Source of the DNA: an uncultured Bacillota bacterium
GTDB taxonomy: Bacteria > Bacillota > Clostridia > Tissierellales > Tepidimicrobiaceae
Direction: 5' to 3'
Length of the DNA: 33,132 bases
NCBI GenBank assembly: GCA_937967955.1
Contig: CALBUB010000136.1
Location: 1 to 33,132 of the forward strand
Shown: in pieces, positions 24,731 through 32,681 of the stretch
Position numbering within the stretch: the stretch's first letter is position 1
How the letters are laid out: each line of letters begins with the position of its first letter
Program-made: the position numbers and the translations under genes
Notes under the pieces: generated by a model
Seen by the model: the letters and a program-made list of their open reading frames with translations, nothing else
Told to the model about the DNA's origin: nothing
Database searches by the model: none

Positions 24731-26830
24731 ATGGATGTAGCCAATATATTAATGGAGGAATTCAATTTACAAAAGTATCAAGTAGAAAATACTATTAGGC
24801 TTTTAGAAGAAGGGAATACTATTCCCTTTATTGCAAGATATAGGAAAGAGCAGACAGGTAATTTAAAGGATACGGTGTTAAGAAGATTTAGTGATAGGTT
24901 AAACTATTTGAACAATCTAAAAAAGAGGCAAGAAGAAATTATAAGGCTAATTGACTCTCAAGGAAAGCTTACTAAAGAATTAGAAAAAGAGATAAGGAAG
25001 GCCCAAAGCCTCCAGAGATTAGAAGATCTTTATAGGCCTTTTAAACCAAAAAGGAAAACAAGAGCATCTGTAGCTAGAGAAAAGGGTTTAGAAGGTTTGG
25101 CCAACATAATTATTTCTCAAACAGTTGAGAAAGATCAGTTAAAAAATGTAGTTTTAGTGTATATTAATAGAGAAAAAGGAGTATTTTCTGAAGAGGAAGC
25201 CCTGCAAGGGGCCATGGATATTATAGCAGAGGATATTTCTGACAATCCTAACTATAGGCAGATGATCAAAAAAGTAGCCTATGAAAAAGGTATAATTAAA
25301 GTGAAAGCTGTCGACTCAGAATTAGAGTCTGAATATAGAATGTACTATGATTTTCAGGAGCCAGTAAAGTCCATACCCAACCACAGGATTCTTGCTATAA
25401 ATAGAGGAGAAAAAGAGAAAATACTTAAAGTTAACCTCATCCTGCCTGAGGAAGAGGTACTTTCTAAAATTAAAGCTAAGGTGATAAAGGACAAAGAAGC
25501 AGCTACATATGAGTATTTAGAAAAAGCCATTGAAGATAGCTATAAAAGGCTTATATTTCCCTCAATAGAAAGGGAAATTAGAGGAAACCTTACTGAAAGG
25601 GCAGAAGAGGAAGCAATAGACGTATTTGCCATGAACTTAAGAGCTTTACTTATGCAGCCGCCTACTAAAGGGGCTGTCATTATGGGAATTGATCCAGCCT
25701 ATAGGACAGGCTGCAAAGTTGCAGTAATAGATGAAACTGGAAAACTGCTTGACTACACTACTGTATATCCTACAGAACCTCAGAATAAAATTGAAGAAGC
25801 AAAAAAGGTATTAAAAAGGCTAATAGCTGAATATAATGTAAGTATAATTGCCATAGGAAATGGAACTGCCTCTAGGGAAACAGAACTTGTTGTAGCCCAA
25901 ATGATAAATGAAATAGATGCTGATATAAGCTATACAATTGTAAATGAAGCAGGGGCCTCTGTATACTCTGCATCAGAAGTGGGACAAGCTGATTTTCCAG
26001 AACTAGACGTTTCCATAAGAGGAGCCATATCCATAGCAAGAAGATTGCAGGATCCATTGGCTGAGCTGGTAAAGATCGAGCCAAAGCATATAGGTGTAGG
26101 ACAATACCAGCATGATTTAAACCAGAAAAAGTTGGAAGAGGCTTTAAAGGGAGTTGTGGAGGACTGTGTTAATACTGTAGGAGTAGATTTAAATACTGCT
26201 AGTCCATCTTTGCTTCAATATGTAGCAGGGATATCACATAGATTAGCTTTAAACATTGTCCAATATAGGGAGAAAGGGGGTAAGTTTAGGAATAGAGATG
26301 AACTATTAAAAGTCAAAGGCTTAGGACCTAAGACCTTTGTACAGTGTGCAGGTTTTTTGAGGATTACTGATGGGGATAATCCACTAGATAATACAGCTGT
26401 TCACCCAGAATCCTATGAAATTGCCCAATATCTATTTGGAAAAGATTTAGAAAAGTTGGATTTAGAACAGCTTTCAAAAGAGCTCCATGTGGGTATTTGG
26501 ACTTTGAAGGATATAGTGGAAGAACTTAAAAAACCTGGTAGAGATCCAAGGGATGGAATGCCAAAGCCTATTTTCAGGAAAGATATACTCAATATAGAAG
26601 ACTTAAAGCCTAATATGGTTTTAACTGGTACAGTTAGGAATGTAGTGGACTTTGGTGCCTTCGTAGATATAGGGGTTAAGCAGGATGGGCTTATACACAT
26701 ATCCCAGCTATCTAAAGAGTATATCAGTCATCCAAAAGAGGTGCTTAAAGTAGGCGATATAATCCAAGTGAAAGTGTTAGACATAGATGTAAAAAGGGGT
26801 AGAATTTCACTTAGTATGAAAGATGTATAA
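24731..26830 (+). CDS. tex: Tex family transcription accessory / RNA-binding protein
   Basis: Tex is a conserved cytoplasmic nucleic-acid-binding protein, homologous to eukaryotic Spt6, linked to transcription and RNA processing. The 699-residue product has the helical Tex N-terminal region (YQVENTIRLLEEGNTIPFIARYRKE), the RNase H-like YqgF domain (GIDPAYRTGCKVAVID), a helix-hairpin-helix pair (FRNRDELLKVKGLGPKTFVQ) and a C-terminal S1 RNA-binding domain (GTVRNVVDFGAFVDIGVKQDGLIHIS). An ATG exists at 24716, but GAAGGTGAT lies between it and the ATG at 24731, so I take the latter. The histidine-kinase gene follows 15 nt after the stop and may share the transcript. Confidence 0.96.
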   Translation: MDVANILMEEFNLQKYQVENTIRLLEEGNTIPFIARYRKEQTGNLKDTVLRRFSDRLNYLNNLKKRQEEIIRLIDSQGKLTKELEKEIRKAQSLQRLEDLYRPFKPKRKTRASVAREKGLEGLANIIISQTVEKDQLKNVVLVYINREKGVFSEEEALQGAMDIIAEDISDNPNYRQMIKKVAYEKGIIKVKAVDSELESEYRMYYDFQEPVKSIPNHRILAINRGEKEKILKVNLILPEEEVLSKIKAKVIKDKEAATYEYLEKAIEDSYKRLIFPSIEREIRGNLTERAEEEAIDVFAMNLRALLMQPPTKGAVIMGIDPAYRTGCKVAVIDETGKLLDYTTVYPTEPQNKIEEAKKVLKRLIAEYNVSIIAIGNGTASRETELVVAQMINEIDADISYTIVNEAGASVYSASEVGQADFPELDVSIRGAISIARRLQDPLAELVKIEPKHIGVGQYQHDLNQKKLEEALKGVVEDCVNTVGVDLNTASPSLLQYVAGISHRLALNIVQYREKGGKFRNRDELLKVKGLGPKTFVQCAGFLRITDGDNPLDNTAVHPESYEIAQYLFGKDLEKLDLEQLSKELHVGIWTLKDIVEELKKPGRDPRDGMPKPIFRKDILNIEDLKPNMVLTGTVRNVVDFGAFVDIGVKQDGLIHISQLSKEYISHPKEVLKVGDIIQVKVLDIDVKRGRISLSMKDV

Positions 26831-26845
26831 TTTGGGGGCGTTAGT

Positions 26846-28234
26846 ATGTGGGAAAAAACAGAAATGTTACCTAGCAATCAGGAGCTAGTGGCAGTACTAA
26901 GCTCTTGCTATTCTAAGGATGAATTAGACAGATTTGTAGAATATATGAAAAATCACTTTAGCTCTAGTGGTGGCTTTATATACATTTGTCCTGGGTATGT
27001 AAGAGCTGAGTGCCTATCCTTTATAGAAAATGATCTGGAAGATAGTATTAAGAAGTATCTGGATATGAGAAGACTCATATTCATTAATAGGGATGAATAT
27101 CTTACAGATAAAGGGTTAGCCTTTGATAGGCTGGTTATAGACTTAGAAAGGGCAATAAATAAAATAAAAGAAATAGAAGATGAGAGAAAAATAATTGTAT
27201 ACATTACTGTAGATAAGTATTGGAATAAAATAGATACTCCCAGCCTTAGTAAGCTAAAGAAGCTCAATGAAGAGGAAAATATAAGATTTGTACTCAGGTA
27301 CTATATTGAAGAAATCCATAAGAACATAATCAAGCAAATACTTGAAAGCCACGATCTAATCCTATTAGATGGAGTAGATACTTTTGAACCTCTTAAACCA
27401 GAAGAATTAGTACATAAAGCATTACTTAGTCTATGCCAGAATAAAGTAATAGAATTTAAACATAATAAAGCTATGATGAGAAATGAATTTTTAGAAAACA
27501 TAAGCGAAATAATTGGCGGTGTAGTACATGATATAAATAATTTATTAGTATCCATAATAGGATATGCCCAGTATTCATCAGACATAGATGATCTAGATGA
27601 AATTAAAAAATGCCTAGAATTGATAACCAAATTAGCTTTTGATGGCAGGAAAGTTACAGAGAAGATTAAGCAGGAAATGAAAGGCGATAAGCATCATGCA
27701 AGGGATATATACAAATTTGACTATATTGTCAGCAACAGTATAGATATGATTAAACACAAATTTAGTTCTTCTTCCAATTTAGGTAAAGCTACCAGCTTAC
27801 AATTGGTAGTTGAATTGAAATCTAACAATTATATCTATGCAGATGAGTATGACCTTAGGCATTCTATTATCAACATAATGCTAAATGGAATTGAAGCCAT
27901 GGAACATGGTGGAATTATGACTGTTAGAACTTATGATGAGGGGGACAAAATAACACTAGAAATATCAGATACAGGAGAAGGTATTGAGCAAGATTTATTA
28001 GATAAGATATTCACTCCCTACTTTACAACAAAAGGTTGGAAAGGAACAGGCCTTGGCTTAAGCATTGCTAAGAGGGTATTTGAAGAGCACAATGGAACCC
28101 TGAAGGTGGAAAGTAAAATTGGAGAGGGAACTAAGTTTACTATAACCTTTCCAGCAGTTGGTACCATAGGAGAATTTGATTACGATAATGAGGACAACCA
28201 CAATTTGATGCAGGGTACAACTACAAGTAAGTAG
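26846..28234 (+). CDS. Soluble sensor histidine kinase with MEDS-like N-terminal domain
   Basis: The 462-residue protein has no membrane helix or signal peptide. Residues 15-190 resemble a MEDS/DcmR-type sensory domain of Rossmann-like form (GGFIYICPGYVRAECLSFI, a central KIIVYITVDKYW strand, and a closing DLILLDG); this assignment is tentative. The kinase core is clear: H-box GGVVHDINNLLVSIIGYAQ with His228, N-box around 341-350 (IINIMLNGIE), G1 DTGEGI at 375-380, the FTPYFTTKG segment and G2 GTGLGLS at 400-406. It should autophosphorylate His228 and pass the phosphate to a response regulator, but none is next to it. GGGGGCG precedes the ATG. It sits between tex (15 nt) and the ATP-NAD kinase-like gene (24 nt). 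Confidence 0.88.
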   Translation: MWEKTEMLPSNQELVAVLSSCYSKDELDRFVEYMKNHFSSSGGFIYICPGYVRAECLSFIENDLEDSIKKYLDMRRLIFINRDEYLTDKGLAFDRLVIDLERAINKIKEIEDERKIIVYITVDKYWNKIDTPSLSKLKKLNEEENIRFVLRYYIEEIHKNIIKQILESHDLILLDGVDTFEPLKPEELVHKALLSLCQNKVIEFKHNKAMMRNEFLENISEIIGGVVHDINNLLVSIIGYAQYSSDIDDLDEIKKCLELITKLAFDGRKVTEKIKQEMKGDKHHARDIYKFDYIVSNSIDMIKHKFSSSSNLGKATSLQLVVELKSNNYIYADEYDLRHSIINIMLNGIEAMEHGGIMTVRTYDEGDKITLEISDTGEGIEQDLLDKIFTPYFTTKGWKGTGLGLSIAKRVFEEHNGTLKVESKIGEGTKFTITFPAVGTIGEFDYDNEDNHNLMQGTTTSK

Positions 28235-28258
28235 ACTAACTGAAAGAGGTGAGCCTGC

Positions 28259-29371
28259 TTGAAGCTTGGTTTTATAATAAATCCTATAGCTGGTATGGGT
28301 GGTAAGGTAGGTTTAAAAGGTACCGATGGAGAAGAGGTACTAAAAAAGGCCATAGAATTAGGGGCAAAACCAGAGTCTCCTATAAAGGCTAGGAAAGCAC
28401 TAGAGGTTTTGCTGCCTATAAAGGATAATATAACTATAGTCACATGCCCTGGAGATATGGGAGAAGATGTGGCTAAAGAATTAGGTTTTAAGGTAGAAGT
28501 CCTTGAAAACTTAAAGGGCATTAAAGGCCCTGAAGCCACAGAAAAGGCTGCCAAAGAGATGGCTAATAGAAAAGTAGACCTATTACTATTTGCTGGAGGA
28601 GATGGAACTGCTAGAAATGTCTACAATGCAGTTGGAGATAGTATAACAGTACTAGGAATACCAGCAGGAGTAAAAATCCATTCAGGAGTATTTGCTACCC
28701 ATCCAAAAAGTGCTGGGGAAATAACTTTAAACTATTTCCAAGGTAATGAGTTGGATATTAAAGAGATGGAAGTAATGGATATTGATGAAGAAGCTTTTAG
28801 AGAAGGCAGTGTAGTAGCAAAGCTTTATGGCTATATGAAGGTGCCCTTTGAACCAGAGCTGGTACAAGACCAGAAATTTGGAGGCTTACAAGGAGAAGAA
28901 GCAGCCCTACATGGCATAGCAGAAAAAATAGTAGAGACCATGGAGCCAGATGTAATCTATATAATTGGCTCAGGAACTACTACAAGATATATAATGGATA
29001 AATTAGGCCTTGAAAACACATTGTTAGGAATAGACCTAGTAAAAAATAAAAAGCTTATTAAAGCAGATGCCAATGAAAGGGATATACTAAACTTAATAGA
29101 AGGAGAAAAGGCAAAGATAATAGTAACAGTTATTGGTGGGCAAGGTTACATATTTGGTAGAGGCAATCAACAGCTAAGTGGAGAGGTAATTAAAAGGGTA
29201 GGAAAGGAGAATATACAAGTCATTGCAACAAAACAGAAGCTTATGTCCTTAAAAGGCAAACCCCTATTGGTGGATACTGGAGACGATGAGGTAAACAGCC
29301 TGTTTAATGGTTATATAAAGGTTCGCACTAACTACGATGAAGAGGTGATCCATAAGGTAAAAGGCCTATAG
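28259..29371 (+). CDS. ATP-NAD kinase family protein (AcoX/COG3199-like)
   Basis: The 370-residue cytoplasmic protein has the NAD-kinase/diacylglycerol-kinase fold: the opening GFIINPIAGMGGKVGLKG, then the nucleotide-binding GGDGTARN at 113-120, GIPAGVKIHSGVFATHP, and the later IGSGTTTRYIMDKLG and VTVIGGQGYIFGRGNQQ. This is the longer branch annotated as polyphosphate/ATP-NAD kinase or AcoX, distinct from the short housekeeping NadK (about 270-300 residues). The true substrate of this branch is poorly defined. TTG at 28259-28261 is the start, behind AGAGGTGA. It is probably in the same transcript as tex and the histidine kinase. Confidence 0.85.
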   Translation: MKLGFIINPIAGMGGKVGLKGTDGEEVLKKAIELGAKPESPIKARKALEVLLPIKDNITIVTCPGDMGEDVAKELGFKVEVLENLKGIKGPEATEKAAKEMANRKVDLLLFAGGDGTARNVYNAVGDSITVLGIPAGVKIHSGVFATHPKSAGEITLNYFQGNELDIKEMEVMDIDEEAFREGSVVAKLYGYMKVPFEPELVQDQKFGGLQGEEAALHGIAEKIVETMEPDVIYIIGSGTTTRYIMDKLGLENTLLGIDLVKNKKLIKADANERDILNLIEGEKAKIIVTVIGGQGYIFGRGNQQLSGEVIKRVGKENIQVIATKQKLMSLKGKPLLVDTGDDEVNSLFNGYIKVRTNYDEEVIHKVKGL

Positions 29372-29400
29372 GAGAAAATTAACTAATAATTTAATAATAA

Positions 29401-29429
29401 TTGACAAATTTTATATAAAATAATATAAT
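29401..29429 (+). promoter_or_regulatory. Sigma-A promoter of ribU
   Basis: A perfect TTGACA (29401-29406), a 17-bp spacer and a perfect TATAAT (29424-29429) lie just before the FMN riboswitch. Transcription would start near 29436. Confidence 0.9.
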
Positions 29430-29438
29430 GAAGGTGAT

Positions 29439-29557
29439 AAAATCTTCAGGGCGAGGTGGAAGTCCTCACCGGCGGTATAGCCCGCGAGCCGATTTTTATC
29501 GGTTGACTTGGTGAAATTCCAAGGCCGACAGTGATAGTCTGGATGGGAGAAGATTTT
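29439..29557 (+). ncRNA. FMN riboswitch (RFN element)
   Basis: All conserved blocks are present in order: CTTCAGGGCGAGGTG, TCCTCACCGGCGGTA, AGCCCGCGAGCC, GGTGAAATTCCAAGGCCGAC and AGTGATAGTCTGGATGGGAG. The closing P1 helix pairs AAAATCTT (29439-29446) with AAGATTTT (29550-29557). FMN binding should favour the terminator downstream and so shut off ribU. Confidence 0.97.
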
Positions 29558-29583
29558 ACACAAGTCTATTTGTGTGCATTTTC

Positions 29584-29608
29584 GCCCCGAAGATTTTTCG
29601 GGGCTTTA
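29584..29608 (+). terminator. Riboswitch-controlled terminator
   Basis: GCCCCGAA (29584-29591) and TTCGGGGC (29597-29604) form an 8-bp GC-rich stem followed by TTTATT. A hairpin ACACAA/TTGTGT lies between it and the aptamer (29558-29575). Confidence 0.85.
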
Positions 29609-29666
29609 TTATTAGTGTGATTCTCCCATACGCCTGAAGAAATACAAAAAAATGGGAGGCGCTATT

Positions 29667-30272
29667 ATGGATGTGTTAAGAAAAGAGTATTTTAACACAA
29701 GGACAATGGTAAAAGTATCAATTTTAGGTGCATTTTCCTTCTTGCTGATGCTATTTGAATTTCCTCTATGGTTTGCACCAACATTTTTGAAATTTGACTT
29801 TTCGGATGTACCAGGCTTAATAGGTTCTTTTGCCTTAGGACCTTTTGCTGGAGTTTTGGTTCAACTGGTGAAAAATTTACTCAACCTAGCAATTGAAGGT
29901 ACCGACACAGCAGCAGTAGGAGAATTGGCTAACTTTATTGTAGGTAGTATATTTGTATATACTGCTGGCTATATCTATCACAGAAACAAAACCTTTAAGA
30001 CTGCTATAATTGGAATGGTTTTAGGTACCTTAGCCATGACAGTGGTCATGTCCTTAGCCAATTATTTTGTTATGATACCATTATATGCAAAGCTATTTGG
30101 CTGGCCAATTGAAGATATTGTAGCTTTAGGCAGTGCAGTAAATAAATATGTGGTAGATTTTAAGACATTGATACTGTTTGCAGTAGTTCCATTTAACATA
30201 GTTAAGGGAATAATAGTTACATTGATAACAACTTTACTATATAAAAGAGTATCACCAATATTGAAGAAATAG
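29667..30272 (+). CDS. ribU: Riboflavin ECF transporter S component RibU
   Basis: RibU is the membrane-embedded substrate-binding subunit for riboflavin uptake; it works with the shared EcfA/EcfA'/EcfT energy module, encoded elsewhere. The 201-residue protein has six hydrophobic segments. The family pattern is seen in VSILGAFSFLLMLFEFPLW, LKFDFSDVPGLIGSFALGPFAGVLVQLVKNLLN and NFIVGSIFVYTAGYIYHRNK. An upstream ATG at 29652 lies before the GGGAGG site, which serves the ATG at 29667. The FMN riboswitch and terminator directly upstream confirm the substrate. Confidence 0.95.
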   Translation: MDVLRKEYFNTRTMVKVSILGAFSFLLMLFEFPLWFAPTFLKFDFSDVPGLIGSFALGPFAGVLVQLVKNLLNLAIEGTDTAAVGELANFIVGSIFVYTAGYIYHRNKTFKTAIIGMVLGTLAMTVVMSLANYFVMIPLYAKLFGWPIEDIVALGSAVNKYVVDFKTLILFAVVPFNIVKGIIVTLITTLLYKRVSPILKK

Positions 30273-30312
30273 ACTATTTAACCACTGACTAATATTGTCA
30301 ATATTTATGAAT

Positions 30313-30348
30313 AAATAGGGACATATTGTATATAATATGTCTCTATTT
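30313..30348. terminator. Bidirectional terminator between ribU and the opposing orphan gene
   Basis: A 15-bp stem with one G-U pair (30313-30327 with 30334-30348) has T-rich sequence on both sides. It covers the stop codon of the minus-strand gene. Confidence 0.8.
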
Positions 30349-30900
30349 TATTGCTACTTTGTAGCTGTTTATCTCAAGTTCATTTACTAATCCACTTTTT
30401 TTCATATCATCAAAAGTATACATTTTATAAAGAGTAAATCCATCTTTATCTGTAGAAATATAGTTGTCTTCTATCCACAGGCCCCATTTTTCAATATCAT
30501 TCTTTATTGTTTTTAAAGTTTCATGGTCTATTTGATCAATTAAACTTACTGATTCTAGGAATAGGCCGTAATAGTTATTAATTAATGACGTAATTTCCTT
30601 TAAATTTTCTTTTTGTTTTTCCTTAGAATATACTTTATTATATGCATTGTTATAACTGCTTAAGGCAATTTCAAATTCCCTTGATGTATTGAGTAAAGAT
30701 TTGATATAAAGCTTATTGATATTGTTAATATCATTATCATATTTTTCTAAATTTGCTACTATAGATAATAATGCCGTATGATGTTTTCTCAATTCATCAG
30801 TAATATAAATTTTATCGCTTTTTGTTTTTTTATAGATAGATGTAGAGAATAATATTATTGCTATTAAAGAAAGAGTAATAAATAGGATTTTTTTATTCAT
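30343..30900 (-). CDS. Hypothetical membrane-anchored protein
   Basis: I do not recognise this gene. The frame extends upstream to 31008, but GAGGTG is well placed for the ATG at 30898-30900, giving 185 residues. It starts NKKILFITLSLIAIILFSTS, a signal anchor or uncleaved signal peptide with no lipobox. The rest is a polar, mostly helical outer domain rich in Asn, Lys, Ile and Tyr, with heptad-like stretches (HTALLSIVANLEKYDNDINN, LESVSLIDQIDHETLKTIKN), suggesting an extracytoplasmic coiled coil. It shares a strand and AT-rich composition with the next orphan gene. The 240 bp between them (30901-31141) are very AT-rich, with no gene or clear promoter. Confidence 0.65.
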   Translation of the reverse strand: MNKKILFITLSLIAIILFSTSIYKKTKSDKIYITDELRKHHTALLSIVANLEKYDNDINNINKLYIKSLLNTSREFEIALSSYNNAYNKVYSKEKQKENLKEITSLINNYYGLFLESVSLIDQIDHETLKTIKNDIEKWGLWIEDNYISTDKDGFTLYKMYTFDDMKKSGLVNELEINSYKVAIK

Positions 30901-31141
30901 ATTAACACCTCTAATAAAACAAATAACTATCAAAATAATAATATGAATTTTATTCATTAATAATATTAATAATATTATACAAATTAATAATATCATATAA
31001 AACAGCAATAAAAAGAATTTAATAAGTATAATATTTTGAAATTATCATGACAGTTAGCTAGCTTTATCGATTGCATTTTATATATTCATATGCGATTATT
31101 ATAACTGTATAATAGTTAATAATAACGTAACAAATAGTCAA

Positions 31142-32191
31142 TCAGACTAAAAATATATCGTATTCAAAATCAGCAGTTATATAATGTGTACCACTATATG
31201 GTGCAGTTTCTTCAATAGAATAAAATACTTGATGAGAATCTCCTACTTCTAAAGTTGGGGTTTCATTGAGAACACTCATTAATTTATATTGTCTTGAAGC
31301 AGAACCTGGTATTGCAATAGATCCTGAACTATTATAAGATTTTCCACTATAATTTATACTAATAGGTCCATATCCATATCCCCACTCAATAGTAAATTTA
31401 GGGCTTGGGTAGTTAGTATATGTATCCCATTCTAATCTTCTAAAAACATCATCATTATTGCTATCTAATCTTATGCTAATATCTGCATTTGTAACACCTA
31501 ACATTGGAACATCATCTACAAGACTACCACCATAGTATACTCTCTGATCATCGATAAATATTAATGCTTCTCCAGTTGTTTCATTCCTAAACAAGTCTCT
31601 TGTATATAATTCAAGTATAATATCAACTTCATACTCGTAACTAAAATCTTCGTATGAATATGTTAGAGTTCTTGAAACTCTATTTGGGTAACTATTTATA
31701 TCAATAGATTTATTGCTTTTATCTTTAACAATTGGTTTATATACTTTTGTCCACCAATGTTCTATCGATAATAATTTATCATCATAATCCTTATAAACTG
31801 ATTGCGATATTTCTTTAATAATTTCTTTTGGTATTTCAAATTCAAAGGTATAATAAATGTCATCGTTTTTTAAATAAAGTAAGAAAATATTTTCATTTAT
31901 TGTTTCATTATTTAATAACAAATTATAATTATTAGGTAATTTGAGAAATATACCAGTATGAATTACTTCAAAATTTCCTTCAATATCTTTAGAATCAATT
32001 AATAACTTTTCATCATGAATACGTGATTGATATATTGTTCCTAATAAATTAAATTTTTTATTATCAATCTCTCCTGATAAAATTAACTCTGATCCAGATA
32101 TTGAAAAATTATTAATTAGTAATTCTGAGTTTTCATATCTTGTTTCGTTAGGAGTTAACATTTTAAATGATTTTGCTCCGATAAATTTCAT
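31142..32191 (-). CDS. Hypothetical secreted protein, start codon apparently lost
   Basis: I do not recognise a family. From the first usable in-frame start (ATG 32189-32191) the product is 349 residues, but that ATG has no ribosome site. The frame stays open upstream to 32317 and there encodes a convincing signal peptide (KKLLITLLTILIIFVNV, then FPSFAA as cleavage site). A GGGGG ribosome site lies upstream, yet the codon in start position is TAG (32318-32320). The mature part is beta-rich, Asn/Ser/Tyr-heavy, with FEFEIPKEIIKEI, EHWWTKVYKP, a central SYEYEVDIILELY strand and a Gly/Ser-rich GYGYGPISINYSGKSYNSSG near the end. It is either a recent pseudogene or has unusual initiation. Confidence 0.6.
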   Translation of the reverse strand: MKFIGAKSFKMLTPNETRYENSELLINNFSISGSELILSGEIDNKKFNLLGTIYQSRIHDEKLLIDSKDIEGNFEVIHTGIFLKLPNNYNLLLNNETINENIFLLYLKNDDIYYTFEFEIPKEIIKEISQSVYKDYDDKLLSIEHWWTKVYKPIVKDKSNKSIDINSYPNRVSRTLTYSYEDFSYEYEVDIILELYTRDLFRNETTGEALIFIDDQRVYYGGSLVDDVPMLGVTNADISIRLDSNNDDVFRRLEWDTYTNYPSPKFTIEWGYGYGPISINYSGKSYNSSGSIAIPGSASRQYKLMSVLNETPTLEVGDSHQVFYSIEETAPYSGTHYITADFEYDIFLV

Positions 32192-32332
32192 ATTTTTATT
32201 AACTTCGTCTATTTGTTGAATATCTCCGATAGTTATAAAATTACTTTTTGCAGCAAAACTAGGAAATACATTAACAAAAATAATTAAAATCGTTAATAAA
32301 GTAATTAGTAGTTTTTTCTAATGTTATCCCCC
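32192..32332 (-). other. Orphaned signal-peptide frame and ribosome site
   Basis: On the minus strand GGGGG (32328-32332), the 7-nt ATAACAT and then TAG (32318-32320) replace the expected SD-start layout. In-frame codons from 32317 to 32192 encode a signal peptide and 18 further residues that join the gene below without a stop. Changing one base (TTG to TAG), or a 2-bp insertion (ATG to ATTAG), would explain the loss. Confidence 0.65.
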
Positions 32333-32613
32333 TTTTTTATATTTTTACTTTCTGAGGATAGTTTATCATAAGTTTTAAGAAAAAATTGTAGAATCTTGGC
32401 ATGAAGGTAAAAAATTTTACCATTAGTATTTATAAATATAAAGATACTTAAAGAATAACTTAATAAGAGCATATTAAAGTAATCAAAAATTTAGCATTAA
32501 GATAATAGATATATTCTAATTGTGGCACTATTTATCTTAGAAACTTAAATGTAGAAAAGAAGTTACTATAATTAACTATAAAGTTGATAAGATCAGGAAC
32601 ATGTTAAGTGAAC
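32333..32613. other. AT-rich intergenic region between divergent genes
   Basis: No gene is seen. A 16-bp near-palindrome, GGTAAAA-AA-TTTTACC (32406-32421), is the only clear structure; it may be an operator for the minus-strand gene. Confidence 0.4.
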
Positions 32614-32648
32614 TGTCAATTGTTAATTGACAAAACAAATGATATAAT
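32614..32648 (+). promoter_or_regulatory. Promoter of tsaE with overlapping inverted repeat
   Basis: TTGTTA (32620-32625), 17 bp and TATAAT (32643-32648) form a sigma-A promoter. An 8-bp perfect inverted repeat, TGTCAATT-GTT-AATTGACA (32614-32632), covers the -35 element and looks like a repressor site. Confidence 0.6.
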
Positions 32649-32681
32649 AATACTTAGTTTAAGTATAGGAAGGTTGATTGG

